A stretch of DNA of 64,000 nucleotides from Curtobacterium poinsettiae (GCF_025677645.1 NZ_CP106879.1:62001-126000), one strand, 5' to 3'. Counted from the stretch's first letter, positions 1-9,909 are shown. Notes: a model not told the origin generated them from the letters alone. Translations and numbers: made by a program.

Positions 1-695
1 ATCTCGGCGTAGGTGAGTCCGAGGTTCGCCTCGTCGGTCTGCCCGGGCAGCTCGTCGAGCAGGTCAGCGGTGGGCGCCTTCTCGTACAGGCGGGCCGGTG
101 CGCCGAGGTGCTCGAGCAGCTGCCGCCCCTGGCTCTTCGACAGCCCGGTGAGCGGGGTGAGGTCGACGCCGCCGTCGCCGTACTTGGTGAAGAAGCCCGT
201 GACGGCCTCGGCCGCGTGGTCCGTGCCGACCACCAGCAGGCCGCGCTGCCCGGCGACCGCGTACTGGGCGACCATGCGCATGCGCGCCTTGACGTTGCCC
301 TTCACGAAGTCGCTCAGCTCGACGCCCGAGGCCGCGGTGTCCTCCATGACCCCGTCGACCCCGTGCTCGATGTTCACGGTGATGCCCGGGTCGGCCGCGA
401 TGAACCGCAGGGCGAGCTGGGCGTCGTCCTCGTCGGCCTGCACGCGGTAGGGCATGCGGACGGTCGTGAACTCGGCCGGGTGCCCCTCGGCGCGGAGCGA
501 CTCGACCGCGAGCTGGGTCAGGCGGCCGGCCAGGGTGGAGTCCTGCCCGCCGCTGATGGCCAGGAGGTACCCCTTCGCCCCGGTCGTCAGCAGGTAGTCG
601 CGCAGGAACCCGACACGACGGGCGACCTCCTGCTCCGGGTCGATGGTCGGCTGGACGTTGAGGTCCGCTGCGATGGCGGCTTGGAGTTCACGCAC
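1..695 (-). CDS. nadE: NH3-dependent NAD(+) synthetase, 3' end cut off by the window edge
   Basis: Makes NAD from deamido-NAD, ATP and ammonia in the last step of NAD synthesis. The ATP-pyrophosphatase P-loop SGGQDS is visible near residue 50, followed by the family's long conserved core ([20 protein letters not shown]) that binds deamido-NAD. There is no N-terminal glutaminase domain, so this is the short ammonia-using type. About 231 codons are present and roughly 40 C-terminal residues lie beyond the left edge. A GTG start at 693-695 is preferred; GTG at 696-698 is an alternative. A GATACT hexamer at 702-707 lies 6 nt before the start, which suggests a leaderless mRNA. It is transcribed away from the MarR gene. 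Confidence 0.93.
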   Translation of the reverse strand, partial: MRELQAAIAADLNVQPTIDPEQEVARRVGFLRDYLLTTGAKGYLLAISGGQDSTLAGRLTQLAVESLRAEGHPAEFTTVRMPYRVQADEDDAQLALRFIAADPGITVNIEHGVDGVMEDTAASGVELSDFVKGNVKARMRMVAQYAVAGQRGLLVVGTDHAAEAVTGFFTKYGDGGVDLTPLTGLSKSQGRQLLEHLGAPARLYEKAPTADLLDELPGQTDEANLGLTYAE

Positions 696-849
696 CACCC
701 CAGTATCGCGCCGATCCGGCCAAGTGGACCGGCGGGTTCCCGAAGACGTCCATCGGATCGACCGGGAGGTCCCGGAGCGGCGGTGACCCCATCACCACGG
801 GAAGCGGCGACCCCCGAACCCGATCCGGTCACCGCTCGGACCGGGATCG

Positions 850-878
850 TTGACAGTTCAATGCCTAACAGTTAGAGT
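850..878 (+). promoter_or_regulatory. Promoter of the MarR/MATE locus with overlapping palindrome
   Basis: A consensus -35 TTGACA (850-855) is followed after exactly 17 bp by a -10 TAGAGT (873-878). The palindrome CTAAC-A-GTTAG (865-875) overlaps the -10 and is a natural candidate operator for the MarR protein encoded immediately downstream. The ATG lies 7 nt after the -10, so the transcript should be leaderless. Operator function is inferred from position only. Confidence 0.65.
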
Positions 879-885
879 CCTGATC

Positions 886-1323
886 ATGCAGGCACCGGAC
901 TTCACGACACCGCTCCAGCTCATGCGGTGGATCGGATGGGCGCAGCGCAAGGGCGCCGAGGAGTGGGTCCGTGAACGCGACCTCACCCACGAACAGTCGT
1001 TCGTGCTCGGGTACCTGCAGGAACACCCCGGCGCCATCCAGCGGGACATCGCCGAGGCCACCCGGACCAGCGCGGCCAGCGTCTCGAGTCTCCTGCAGGG
1101 GCTCGAGCGGCGTGGCCTGATCGAACGACGACCGGACGCCATGAACGGGCGGACGAAGACGGTGCACGCCACCCAGGCGGGCATCGACCTCATCGCCGGG
1201 TTCACCGACGCGATGGTCGCCCTCGACGACTCCCTGCTCGCTCCCCTCGACGCGGACGAACGCGCCACCCTGCAGCGACTGCTGCAGAAGGTGACCGCGG
1301 AACTCGCGCCGCCGACCCGCTAG
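886..1323 (+). CDS. MarR-family transcriptional regulator
   Basis: A 145-residue protein with the MarR winged-helix layout: an N-terminal dimerisation helix, a recognition region around TRTSAASVSSLLQGLERRGL (residues ~55-75), a wing with RRPDAMNGRTK, and a C-terminal helix bundle. MarR proteins usually repress an adjacent exporter and release DNA on ligand binding, and a MATE exporter follows 208 bp downstream on the same strand. ATG 886 is chosen because an excellent promoter ends 7 nt upstream; the in-frame codon at 850 falls inside the -35 box and cannot be the start. The palindrome over the -10 suggests autoregulation. The ligand is unknown. Confidence 0.85.
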   Translation: MQAPDFTTPLQLMRWIGWAQRKGAEEWVRERDLTHEQSFVLGYLQEHPGAIQRDIAEATRTSAASVSSLLQGLERRGLIERRPDAMNGRTKTVHATQAGIDLIAGFTDAMVALDDSLLAPLDADERATLQRLLQKVTAELAPPTR

Positions 1324-1330
1324 CCGGACC

Positions 1331-1391
1331 ACCGCACCACCAGCGCCACCGCACCACCAGCGCCACCGCGCCACCCGCGCCACCGCACCGA
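1331..1391. repeat. 17-bp GC-rich tandem repeat between marR and MATE genes
   Basis: Two perfect copies of a 17-bp unit beginning ACCGCACCACC (1331-1347, 1348-1364) are followed by one degenerate copy (1365-1381) and a partial copy. The array starts a few bases after the marR stop codon. It has no hairpin potential of note and no obvious coding role. Confidence 0.7.
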
Positions 1392-1531
1392 CCCGCTCCA
1401 TGCACCACGCGCCTCCCGGCCGGATCCGCCGGCGCGCCCTCGCGACCCCGCGACCCTGTCGGTCGCGCGCTCCCCCCTGCCGTGCCGGCGTCCGTCGGCG
1501 CGCCCACCGCCATGCCCGGAAGGGAACCGTC

Positions 1532-2965
1532 ATGTCCACCACCACCACCACCACCGCTGCGGCGACGAACCGCTGGTACCTCTCCGCTGCCCCGATCGCT
1601 CGAGCCCTGGTGCACCTGTGCGTGCCGATGGCCGCCGCGATGGTCGTCAGCGCCCTGTACAACGTCATCAACGCGGGCTTCATCGGCGCCCAGCACGACA
1701 CGTCCCTGCTCGCCGCGATCACCTTCGGCACGCCGCTGCTCGGATTGGTGATGGCCGTGGGCGGGGTGTTCGGCGTCGGCGGCAGCGCCTTGATGTCCCG
1801 GTTGCTCGGCGCATCGGAACACGACCCCGACAAGGCACGGGACATCAAGCACGTCGCCTCGTTCGCGCTGTGGGGAGCGGTCGTGACCGGTGCCGTGCTC
1901 GGCGTCGTCGGACTCCTGCTGCTCCGCCCGCTCGTCGCCGTCCTCGGTGCGGACGCGGCAGCGGTCCCCGCCACGAGCGAGTACGTCGCCGTGATGCTCG
2001 CGTTCGTCCCCGTCCTCGCCGCGTCCTTCGCGCTCGAGCAGATCGTCCGCTCCGAGGGCGCCGCTCGGCAGGCGATGATCGGCCTGGTCCTGTCCACGGT
2101 CGGCAACCTGGTGTTCGACGTCCTGTTCATCCTGGGGCTGCACTGGGGCGTCGGCGGCGCCGCACTCGCGGTGGGCCTGGCCAACGTGGTCTCGATCGTC
2201 TACTGGGTCACCTGGCTGCAGCGGAACAGCGAGAACGTCAGCTTCGCGCCGAAGTGGTTCACCCTGCGTGCGGACATCCTGAAGCCCGTGTTCGGCATCG
2301 GCGTCGGCGAGCTGCTGCAGTCCGCGTTCCTCATCGTCACGACACTCGTCCTCAACAACCTCGCCGCTGCCTACGGTGACGACCCACTGGCGGCGATGGG
2401 CGTCGCGGTCCGCATCGCCCAGGTGCCGGAGTTCCTGGTGATGGGGGTGACCGTCGGCGTGCTGCCGCTGCTGGCCTACGCGTTCGGCGCGGGTGACGCC
2501 GTCCGACTGCGCTCCGGACTGCGCGCCGCGGCCCTGACCGTCGGCGGCATCGTGCTCGTCTTCTCCGGCACCGTGTTCGTGTTCCGCGAGCAGGTCTTCA
2601 CAATCTTCTCCGGTGACCACTCGGTGCTCGCGATCGGCATGACGATCCTGACGGCACAGCTCGTCGCCGCCGTCGTCAACGGGTTCACGGGACTGCTCAC
2701 CTCGCTGTTCCAGGCGACCGGGATGGTCATGCCCGCGATGGTGCTGTCGATGGCGCAGGGTGTGCTGTTCATCCCGATCGTGATCGCCGGCAACGTGTGG
2801 TTCGGGCTCGCCGGGATCATCTGGGCACTCACCGTCACCGAGGGCGTCGTGTTCGTCGCCGCCGTCGTCCTCTGGCTGGCGACGCGGGGCCGCATCGCCC
2901 GAGGCCTGGCCGAGGGCAGCCCGGCGCGCGCCGACGCCGAGCTGCAGGCCGCCCCCGTGGCGTGA
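1532..2965 (+). CDS. MATE-family multidrug exporter
   Basis: A 477-residue integral membrane protein with about 12 hydrophobic segments arranged as two related halves, as in NorM/DinF-type cation- or proton-coupled drug exporters. The first half opens with PIARALVHLCVPMAAAMVVS and the signature-like VGGVFGVGGSALMSRLLGA (~residue 75-95). The start at ATG 1532 follows a purine-rich SD (GGAAGGGAACC). The short N-terminal threonine run (STTTTTTAAAT) is unusual but cytoplasmic. It is probably controlled by the upstream MarR protein. Substrate not predictable. Confidence 0.9.
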   Translation: MSTTTTTTAAATNRWYLSAAPIARALVHLCVPMAAAMVVSALYNVINAGFIGAQHDTSLLAAITFGTPLLGLVMAVGGVFGVGGSALMSRLLGASEHDPDKARDIKHVASFALWGAVVTGAVLGVVGLLLLRPLVAVLGADAAAVPATSEYVAVMLAFVPVLAASFALEQIVRSEGAARQAMIGLVLSTVGNLVFDVLFILGLHWGVGGAALAVGLANVVSIVYWVTWLQRNSENVSFAPKWFTLRADILKPVFGIGVGELLQSAFLIVTTLVLNNLAAAYGDDPLAAMGVAVRIAQVPEFLVMGVTVGVLPLLAYAFGAGDAVRLRSGLRAAALTVGGIVLVFSGTVFVFREQVFTIFSGDHSVLAIGMTILTAQLVAAVVNGFTGLLTSLFQATGMVMPAMVLSMAQGVLFIPIVIAGNVWFGLAGIIWALTVTEGVVFVAAVVLWLATRGRIARGLAEGSPARADAELQAAPVA

Positions 2966-2998
2966 GGCGCGTCGCCCCCGGCGTCAGGCACCACGTGC

Positions 2999-3041
2999 GG
3001 ACGGGAGGCCCGGTGCCGGTCCGGCACCGGGCCTCCCGTCC
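2999..3041. repeat. Family A palindrome, copy 1 (bidirectional terminator-like)
   Basis: Two perfect complementary 21-bp arms (2999-3019 and 3021-3041) are separated by one base, with core GGGAGGCCCGGTGCC. It lies between the convergent MATE and copC-like genes. There is no T-tract on either side, so if it terminates transcription it does so by stem strength alone. Related stems occur at 4186, 6998, 46195, 50162 and 55388. Confidence 0.85.
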
Positions 3042-3073
3042 GTCCCGTGGACGCGTTCCGTGCGCCGCGCGCG

Positions 3074-3132
3074 CTTCGTGAGCAGGAACGGCCGGGTGCG
3101 CGCCTGCGACCCGACCGCTTCTGCTCACGAAG
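3074..3132. repeat. Family B palindrome, copy 1 (GTGAGCAG stem)
   Basis: Arms CTTCGTGAGCAG (3074-3085) and CTGCTCACGAAG (3121-3132) are perfectly complementary and enclose a further imperfect stem (CGGCCGGGT region with ACCCGACCG). It begins 18 bp downstream of the stop codon of the minus-strand copC-like gene. Copies at 7046 and 50235 hold the same position relative to a minus-strand stop codon. Confidence 0.8.
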
Positions 3133-3149
3133 TGGGCTGGCGCCGCGCG

Positions 3150-3749
3150 CTACGCGCTGCGGCCGCGCCGCAGCATCAGCACGACGACCGCGCCGGCCAC
3201 CAGGACGGCTCCGGCGCCGAGGCCGATCCACACGCCCGGCGCGATCCCCGGCGACGAGGACGGAGCACCGTCCGAGGCTCCGGTGGCCGTCGCGGTGGCA
3301 CTCGGTGTCGGCGTGCTGCTCGCCGTCGGGGTCGGGGTCACGCTCGCGCTCGGGGTCGACACGGGCGCTGCGGCCCGGTACTCGAATGCGAGCGTGCCCT
3401 CGATCGGATGGCCGTCGGGCGACACGTACCGCCAGAGCACCGTGTAGGCCCCCTGGTCGAGGTCGACCGCGCGGCGCATGGTCGTCCCGGAGACCGTCAC
3501 GTCACCCGTGGCGACCTCGGTGCCTGCCGAGTCCGTCACCTGGATCCGGAGTCCGGCGTCGAGGCCGGCGAGCGGCGCCTCGGAGAAGGTGAGATCGACG
3601 GACTCGAGCGGTTCGGTGACGACCGCCCCGTCCGCCGGGGTGCTGCTGGTCAGGGCCGAGTGGGCCGACGCGGGCTGGACACCGACCAGCGTCAGCAGTC
3701 CCGCCGCGACGATCGCCAGTGCCGCCGCCGTGGTTCGGGCTGTGCGCAT
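3150..3749 (-). CDS. Membrane-anchored CopC-domain protein
   Basis: A 199-residue exported protein. A signal peptide (residues ~1-29, cleavage at ASA) leaves a mature N-terminus starting with His (HSALTSSTPADG), the typical copper-ligand position of CopC domains. The CopC beta-sandwich (~30-125) keeps LTFSEAP and the C-terminal SPDGHPIEGTLAF motif. A Pro/Thr/Ser/Ala-rich linker and a single C-terminal transmembrane helix with an RRGR end follow. CopC proteins bind copper in the periplasm or on the cell surface; no CopD partner gene is adjacent. A TAGAGT -10 hexamer (3756-3761) lies 6 nt before the ATG, so it is probably leaderless. Confidence 0.85.
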   Translation of the reverse strand: MRTARTTAAALAIVAAGLLTLVGVQPASAHSALTSSTPADGAVVTEPLESVDLTFSEAPLAGLDAGLRIQVTDSAGTEVATGDVTVSGTTMRRAVDLDQGAYTVLWRYVSPDGHPIEGTLAFEYRAAAPVSTPSASVTPTPTASSTPTPSATATATGASDGAPSSSPGIAPGVWIGLGAGAVLVAGAVVVLMLRRGRSA

Positions 3750-3819
3750 GCGCAGACTCTACCGATGGTGAAGCGACGACCAGCTGGGGTCGGAACCCGA
3801 GGGTCAGCGTCGTTCGCGG

Positions 3820-3987
3820 TCAGAGCTGCTCGCCGAGGAAGTCGGCGTAGGACGGCTCCCAGCGGACATCGCCGACGCTCATCAGCTGGTGGCCCGTCCC
3901 CTCGAGGCGTTCGGCGACGAGCGCGGCGAGGTCTTCGGGCGAACGGAGTCCGTGGCGGTGCCAGTCGATCGGCATTCTGGCGGTCAT
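3820..3987 (-). CDS. Small hypothetical protein
   Basis: A 55-residue open frame starting at ATG 3987 (MTARMPIDWHRH) and ending YADFLGEQL. It has normal codon use for this genome, no signal peptide and no membrane segment. An 11-codon frame starting MRIISTKG overlaps its ATG (ATGA), so it may be translationally coupled or be the remnant of a longer gene. I recognise no family. Confidence 0.4.
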   Translation of the reverse strand: MTARMPIDWHRHGLRSPEDLAALVAERLEGTGHQLMSVGDVRWEPSYADFLGEQL

Positions 3988-4185
3988 GACGACCAGCCCT
4001 TCGTCGAGATGATGCGCATCTCGGATCCGACCGGGTCGACCCGCTGTGCCAGACCTCACAGGACGTGAGGAGCATCGTGACGACGGATCCCTGATGACCG
4101 ACCCGGTTCCTCCACGCTAGGGGCTGGGGAGCACGGCGTCGAACGCAGTGCGCTTCTCGGCCGACGGGGTCACCCGCCGACAGCG

Positions 4186-4225
4186 GACGGGAGGCTCGGT
4201 GCCAGCTGGCGCCGAGCCTCCCGTC
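4186..4225. terminator. Family A palindrome, copy 2, downstream of argG
   Basis: Twenty-base arms (4186-4205 and 4206-4225) form an almost perfect palindrome around GGGAGGCTCGGTGCCAG with one G:T mismatch. It lies 37 bp beyond the argG stop codon and is the obvious 3' end structure for that transcript. No T-tract follows. Confidence 0.7.
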
Positions 4226-4261
4226 ATCAAGGAGTCGCGCCCACGGCGCGGTTCCGCTCGA

Positions 4262-5849
<1,588 letters not shown>

Positions 5850-5862
5850 TGGCTCGTCCACT

Positions 5863-6966
5863 CTAGCGGCGGAAGCCCTGCAGGAACGCCTGCAGTTCGT
5901 CGACGAACAGGTCGGGCTGCTCGAACGGCGCGAAGTGCCCGCCGCGGTCGAGTTCGTGGTGGAACACGAGGTTCGTGGTGCGCTCGAGCCACTCGCGCGG
6001 TGCCCGCACGATGTCACCGGGGAAGATCGAGAACCCGGACGGCACCTCGACCCGTCGTTCCAATTGATCCGCCGGGATCGCCGCGTTCGCGTGGTACATC
6101 CGCATCGCCGAGCCGATCGTGGCGGTGGCCCAGTACTCGGTGAGCAGCGCCAGGACCTCGTCGCGCGTGTAGACCGACCACAGGTCCCCGTCGCAGTCGC
6201 TCCACGCCCGGAGCTTCTCGACGATCCAGGCGGCCAGCCCCGCGGGTGAGTCGTTCAGCCCGACGGCCGCGGTCTGCGGCTTCGTCCGGTGCAGCATCGC
6301 GTAGGCGCCCTCGGCAGTGCGCCAGCGGCCGGTCGCGGCGACGAACTCCCGCTCCGCTGCCGACAGCGTCGACACATCCAGCCCCGGCCAGGCGAGCCCG
6401 CCGTCGATCCGGTGCACGGCGACGACCCGATCGGGGTGGTCGAGCGCCAGGTAGCGGGCGACGTGTGTGCCGATGTCGCCGCCGGACACCGCGAACCCCT
6501 CGTACCCGAGGTCCGTCATCAGTGTCGCCCACATGTCGGCCACCTGCCGGGCGTCGAGCACCTGCGGTGGTGCCTCCGAGAAGCCGTACCCGGGCATGTC
6601 CGGCACGACGACGTCGAACCCGGCGTCGACGAGCATCGGCAGTACCTTCCGGTACCGCCACCCGGAGTCCGGCCAGCCGTGCGCGAGCAGGACCGGCAGC
6701 GCGTCGGGCTGGGAAGCGCGAGCGTGCAGCACGTGGATGCCGATGCCGTCGACGACGACACGACGAGAGGGCAGGGCGGCGAGCTCGGCACGGTGCGCGT
6801 CGAAGTCGAACCCGTCGGCCCAGTACTCGACGAGTGGGCGGAGGACGTCGAGGTCCACGCCGAGCGACCAGCCGACCCCGGCGGGCGCGTCCGGCCAGCG
6901 CGTCGCGCGCAGCCGAGCGCGCAGGTCGTCGATGGTCGCGTCGTCGATGTGCGGTGTCTCGCCCAT
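5863..6966 (-). CDS. Epoxide hydrolase (EHN-type alpha/beta hydrolase)
   Basis: A 367-residue cytoplasmic enzyme. The N-terminal ~110 residues match the epoxide-hydrolase N-terminal domain (DDLRARLRATRWPDAPAG...WSLGVDLDVLRPLVEYW). The catalytic domain follows with the oxyanion-hole motif HGWPDS, nucleophile Asp in SGGDIG, tyrosine-containing lid, and catalytic His in RGGHFAPFEQP. It should open epoxides to diols, but the physiological substrate is unknown. TAGCGT (6979-6974) is 7 nt before the ATG, so the mRNA is probably leaderless. Confidence 0.88.
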   Translation of the reverse strand: MGETPHIDDATIDDLRARLRATRWPDAPAGVGWSLGVDLDVLRPLVEYWADGFDFDAHRAELAALPSRRVVVDGIGIHVLHARASQPDALPVLLAHGWPDSGWRYRKVLPMLVDAGFDVVVPDMPGYGFSEAPPQVLDARQVADMWATLMTDLGYEGFAVSGGDIGTHVARYLALDHPDRVVAVHRIDGGLAWPGLDVSTLSAAEREFVAATGRWRTAEGAYAMLHRTKPQTAAVGLNDSPAGLAAWIVEKLRAWSDCDGDLWSVYTRDEVLALLTEYWATATIGSAMRMYHANAAIPADQLERRVEVPSGFSIFPGDIVRAPREWLERTTNLVFHHELDRGGHFAPFEQPDLFVDELQAFLQGFRR

Positions 6967-6997
6967 GCCGGCGACGCTAGTCGGCGCCGCCGACAGG

Positions 6998-7041
6998 CGG
7001 ACTGGAGGCCCGTGGCGGCGTCACCACGGGCCTCCAGTCCG
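6998..7041. repeat. Family A palindrome, copy 3
   Basis: Perfect 18-bp arms (6998-7015, 7024-7041) with core GGAGGCCCGTGG and an 8-nt loop. It stands directly next to a family B stem, between the HNH gene end and the epoxide hydrolase start, so in this place it separates two co-directional genes. Confidence 0.82.
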
Positions 7042-7045
7042 TCGC

Positions 7046-7096
7046 GTGAGCAGAAGATGCCGGGTGGCAGACGGCGACCCGGCGTCTTCTGCTCAC
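7046..7096. repeat. Family B palindrome, copy 2
   Basis: Twenty-base arms (7046-7065 and 7077-7096) starting GTGAGCAGAAG with one mismatch and an 11-nt loop. It begins 12 bp after the HNH stop codon and abuts family A copy 3, forming an A+B composite as at 2999-3132 and 50162-50285. Confidence 0.82.
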
Positions 7097-7108
7097 CGGT
7101 TGCGGCCG

Positions 7109-7603
7109 CTACGCGGCCACGAGGTACTCGTCCCACTCCGCCTGCGGGCGCTCGATGCCGCGCACGACCCACGAGGACCCGTGCGGCACCTTCGGCGGGA
7201 ACCGGAGGCGCCACCCCATCTCCTGCGGGGTGCGGTCACCCTTGGTGTTGTTGCAGGCCAGGCAGCAGGCGACGAGGTTCTCCCACGAGTCCTGCCCACC
7301 GCGCGACCGCGGCTGCACGTGGTCGATCGTGGTGGCGTGCCGGCCGCAGTAGGCACAGTGGTTGCCGTCCCGACGCAGCACACCGCGACGGGACACCGGC
7401 ACGAGCCTGGAGTGCGGGATGCGCACGTAGCGGGTGAGGATGATGACGGACGGACGGTCGTAGCTCGACGTCGACCCGGTGACCGGGTGTTCGACGTCGG
7501 CGGCGACGATGGCGGCCTTCTGGTTCATGACCAGCACGAGGGCTCGTCGGAACGAGATCACCGCGAGGGGCTCGTAACCGGCGTTGAGGACGAGAGTGCG
7601 CAT
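7109..7603 (-). CDS. HNH endonuclease-domain protein
   Basis: A 164-residue protein of the chromosomal actinobacterial HNH family. The N-terminus begins MRTLVLNAGYEPLAVISFRR; the nuclease core has CAYCGR, then HVQPRSRGGQDSWENLV and CLACNNTKGDRT, giving two CxxC zinc knuckles around the HNH catalytic residues. The role is probably DNA processing, but the biological function of this family is not established. SD GGAAGGG precedes ATG 7603. A 31-codon small ORF and a hairpin lie upstream in the same direction. Confidence 0.85.
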   Translation of the reverse strand: MRTLVLNAGYEPLAVISFRRALVLVMNQKAAIVAADVEHPVTGSTSSYDRPSVIILTRYVRIPHSRLVPVSRRGVLRRDGNHCAYCGRHATTIDHVQPRSRGGQDSWENLVACCLACNNTKGDRTPQEMGWRLRFPPKVPHGSSWVVRGIERPQAEWDEYLVAA

Positions 7604-7708
7604 GGGTTCCCTTCCGACGTGCCTGGACGGCTTCCAGGCGCTGCGGGTGCGTCGGACCGACGACGCGAACGGGTGAGGACGACCTGTTCACACCCCTGGA
7701 ACCACGAA

Positions 7709-7734
7709 GAGCACCACCCGGATGGGCAGTGCTC
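7709..7734 (-). terminator. Hairpin directly after the 31-codon small ORF
   Basis: On the minus strand GAGCACTGCCC and GGGTGGTGCTC pair (two internal mismatches) around a 4-nt loop, followed by TTCGTGG. It begins 3 nt after the small-ORF stop, the geometry expected of an attenuator or a short terminator ahead of the HNH gene. Confidence 0.45.
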
Positions 7735-7737
7735 TCG

Positions 7738-7833
7738 TCATGCAGGGGCGTGCTCGTGCACGCAGGCTGTGCTCGACCATATGTCGACGCGCGCGCGCCG
7801 ACCCATGGTGCGGGTCGTGCGGAACATCGACAT
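7738..7833 (-). CDS. 31-residue small ORF, possible leader peptide
   Basis: Starts ATG 7833 behind a strong SD (AGGAG, 6 nt spacing) and encodes a basic Arg-rich N-terminus (MSMFRTTRTMGRRARVD) followed by a C-terminal part with Cys, two His and Trp. The hairpin begins right after its stop. The layout RR-x-RVD followed by a late Cys is reminiscent of short leader peptides ahead of sulfur genes in other actinobacteria, but no sulfur gene follows; the next gene is the HNH nuclease. The coding assignment rests on the SD and the hairpin position. Confidence 0.5.
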   Translation of the reverse strand: MSMFRTTRTMGRRARVDIWSSTACVHEHAPA

Positions 7834-7887
7834 GAGGGTCTCCTGTTCGCGCCGGTGCGGACCGGTGCAGCGTCAGGTTAACCCAGA

Positions 7888-7920
7888 AACCGGCCCGGCA
7901 CGAGGGTGCGCGGGCCGGTT
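7888..7920 (-). terminator. Terminator of the NlpC/P60 gene
   Basis: AACCGGCCCG (7888-7897) pairs with CGGGCCGGTT (7911-7920), extended inward by GCAC/GTGC. On the minus strand the stem is followed by TTTCTGGGTT. It lies 36 bp past the stop codon. Confidence 0.7.
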
Positions 7921-7955
7921 CCGGTGAAGTTCACACGCCGGAGGGGCAGTGGTCG

Positions 7956-8990
7956 CTAGATGCCGAAACGGACGATGTGGTAGTCGCTGGTCCAGATCGG
8001 ACGGATCTGCACGGTGCCACCGGGCTTCGGGGCGTCCATGATCATGCCGTTCCCCATGTAGAAGCCGTCGTGCGCCTCGTTGTTGAAGATGACGACGTCA
8101 CCGGGCTGCGCCTCGGACTCGGGGATCGTGGTGCCCGCCTGGTCCTGCAGCGGCACGGAGTGCGCGAGGTTGATGCCGTACTGGGCGTACACGAACATGA
8201 TGAAGCCGGAGCAGTCGAAGCCCGACGGGTCCGCGCCACCGAAGACGTACGGGGTGCCGATGTACTGCTTGCCGGTGGCGACCACGGCCGGCAGCGAGAA
8301 CGGGGTGTCGGCGGCGGAGGAGCTGGCCGCGTACTCGGCGGCCGTGGGCCCAGTGTACGAGGAGTACTGCTTCGCGGTCGCGGCGCGGGCGGTCTCCGTC
8401 TGTTCGGCCTGCTCGGCGGCTTCCTTCGCTGCGGCGGCCTGGTCGGCGGCGGCCTGCTTCGCGGCCTTCTCGGCGTCGAGCGTCGCGGTCGACGTCGCGC
8501 CGTAGCCGTCACGGCTCGTGTCGGCCAGCGCCACGGCGTCGGAGACCGACAGCTCCTGGCTCTGCGTGGCACGGGCCTGCCGCTGGGCGTCGGCGACGGC
8601 CGTCGAGTTGCTGGAGGTCGTCGCGGCGAAGGCCGGGGCGACCGCGACCGTGCCGAACATGCCGGCGGCGACGGTGAGGACGACCGGCGCGAGGAACTTG
8701 CGCTTGCGCGACGACGAGCTGGCCTTCGCCGTGCTCGCGGCTGCGGCGGCCTGCGCGGCACGGCGACCACCGGGCAGCGGGGCGGAGCGCACCGGCACGA
8801 CCGTGCGGACCGGGCGGCCCTCGGTCTCGCGCACGGCCCGCCGGGTGAGCGGGGCGGTGGTGGCGTTCTCGGTGGTCGTCGGGTTCGCGGGCGTCTGGTC
8901 GTCCGCGGCGGTACCGGTCTGCGTCAAGAGGTGTGTCTCCAACGTCTCGTCATCACGCCGCCGTGGGTGTCCGGCGGTGTGCAACCCCAT
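7956..8990 (-). CDS. NlpC/P60-family cell-wall hydrolase
   Basis: A 344-residue protein with a ~97-residue Arg/Thr-rich cytoplasmic tail, a KRK-flanked hydrophobic export segment (98-122), an Ala/Glu/Gln-rich coiled-coil region (~165-205), and a C-terminal NlpC/P60 peptidase domain. The catalytic Cys260 is in DCSGF, with QPGDVVIF and His307 in HDGFYMGNG. Enzymes of this fold cut D-Glu-mDAP (or diamino acid) stems of peptidoglycan. The upstream start may be shorter: in-frame TTG codons exist ~16-22 residues in, and ATG 8990 has a weak SD. A 180-bp AT-richer spacer separates it from the DtxR-type gene. Confidence 0.85.
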   Translation of the reverse strand: MGLHTAGHPRRRDDETLETHLLTQTGTAADDQTPANPTTTENATTAPLTRRAVRETEGRPVRTVVPVRSAPLPGGRRAAQAAAAASTAKASSSSRKRKFLAPVVLTVAAGMFGTVAVAPAFAATTSSNSTAVADAQRQARATQSQELSVSDAVALADTSRDGYGATSTATLDAEKAAKQAAADQAAAAKEAAEQAEQTETARAATAKQYSSYTGPTAAEYAASSSAADTPFSLPAVVATGKQYIGTPYVFGGADPSGFDCSGFIMFVYAQYGINLAHSVPLQDQAGTTIPESEAQPGDVVIFNNEAHDGFYMGNGMIMDAPKPGGTVQIRPIWTSDYHIVRFGI

Positions 8991-9170
8991 CCGTTCGTCA
9001 TCGTTTCCGATCGAGGCAGGAGACGGGTTCGAGACGTCCTGCCACGGGTCACCGGCTCAGGGGCAGCGCGGCGACTCGGACGAGTGTACGGAGGCACCGT
9101 TACCGTGTCGAGACCAAACGCCCCGTGGGTAACGAATCGGTAAAGACTCTCAGGGAGGACCCGCGAAGGG

Positions 9171-9866
9171 TCAGTCGCGCTCGATGTAGACGTGCTGCGC
9201 GACCTCGATGGGCAGCTCGATGCCCGAGTCCTCGCCCTCGACGCGGACCGCGACGTAGGCGCCCGCCCGCTGCACGCTCGCGATGCGTCCGGGCATGACG
9301 CCCGCGGTGCGGAGCTGGTGCAGGAGCTCCGGTTCGAACTGCACGGGCTCGCCCAGGCGTCGGACCACGCCGGTCGTGACGGCGTCGGTGCCCTCGGTCG
9401 CGGCGACGATGTTCTGGACGCCGTCGAGGAAGCCGGCTGCCGCGGGGCCACCGATCTCGGCCAGTCCGGGGATCGGGTTGCCGTACGGCGACTCGGTCGG
9501 GTTGCCGAGCATCTCGAGCAGGCGGACCTCGACCTGCTCGCTCATGACGTGCTCCCACCGGCAGGCCTCGTCGTGCACGAAGGCCCAGTCGAGTCCGATG
9601 ACGTCGGCCAGCAGGCGTTCGGCCAGGCGGTGCTTGCGCATCACGTGGGTGGCGCGGGAACGACCTTCGTCGGTGAGCTCCAGGTGGCGGTCACCGGAGA
9701 CGACGACCAGGCCGTCGCGCTCCATGCGGGCGATGGTCTGCGAGACCGTCGGGCCCGAGTGTCCGAGGCGCTCGGAGATGCGCGCGCGCAGCGGCACGAT
9801 CGCCTCTTCCTCGAGGTCGAGGATGGTGCGAAGGTACATCTCCGTGGTGTCGACGAGATCGGTCAC
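9171..9866 (-). CDS. DtxR/MntR-family metal-dependent repressor
   Basis: A 231-residue regulator with three regions: an N-terminal winged helix (MYLRTILDLEEEAIVPLRARI, then GPTVSQTIARMERDGLV), a metal-binding/dimerisation domain with the characteristic DEACRWEHVMSEQVE (Cys, Glu and His ligands) and a C-terminal SH3-like FeoA domain. DtxR-type proteins repress iron or manganese uptake when metal-loaded. GTG 9866 is used because SD GAGAGGCGG precedes it; longer frames would run through the promoter region. It is divergent from serC. Confidence 0.88.
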   Translation of the reverse strand: MTDLVDTTEMYLRTILDLEEEAIVPLRARISERLGHSGPTVSQTIARMERDGLVVVSGDRHLELTDEGRSRATHVMRKHRLAERLLADVIGLDWAFVHDEACRWEHVMSEQVEVRLLEMLGNPTESPYGNPIPGLAEIGGPAAAGFLDGVQNIVAATEGTDAVTTGVVRRLGEPVQFEPELLHQLRTAGVMPGRIASVQRAGAYVAVRVEGEDSGIELPIEVAQHVYIERD

Positions 9867-9909
9867 GGTCCGCCTCTCATGTCTGGGCCCAGCGCCGACC
9901 ACACTACTT

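Noticed and set aside
8991..9170. Possible c-di-AMP (ydaO) riboswitch upstream of the NlpC/P60 gene
   Set aside because: Such genes often carry this riboswitch in actinobacteria, but the conserved GGGGAACC and GGGTGAATC segments are not present; only a CAGGA/TCCTG stem is visible.
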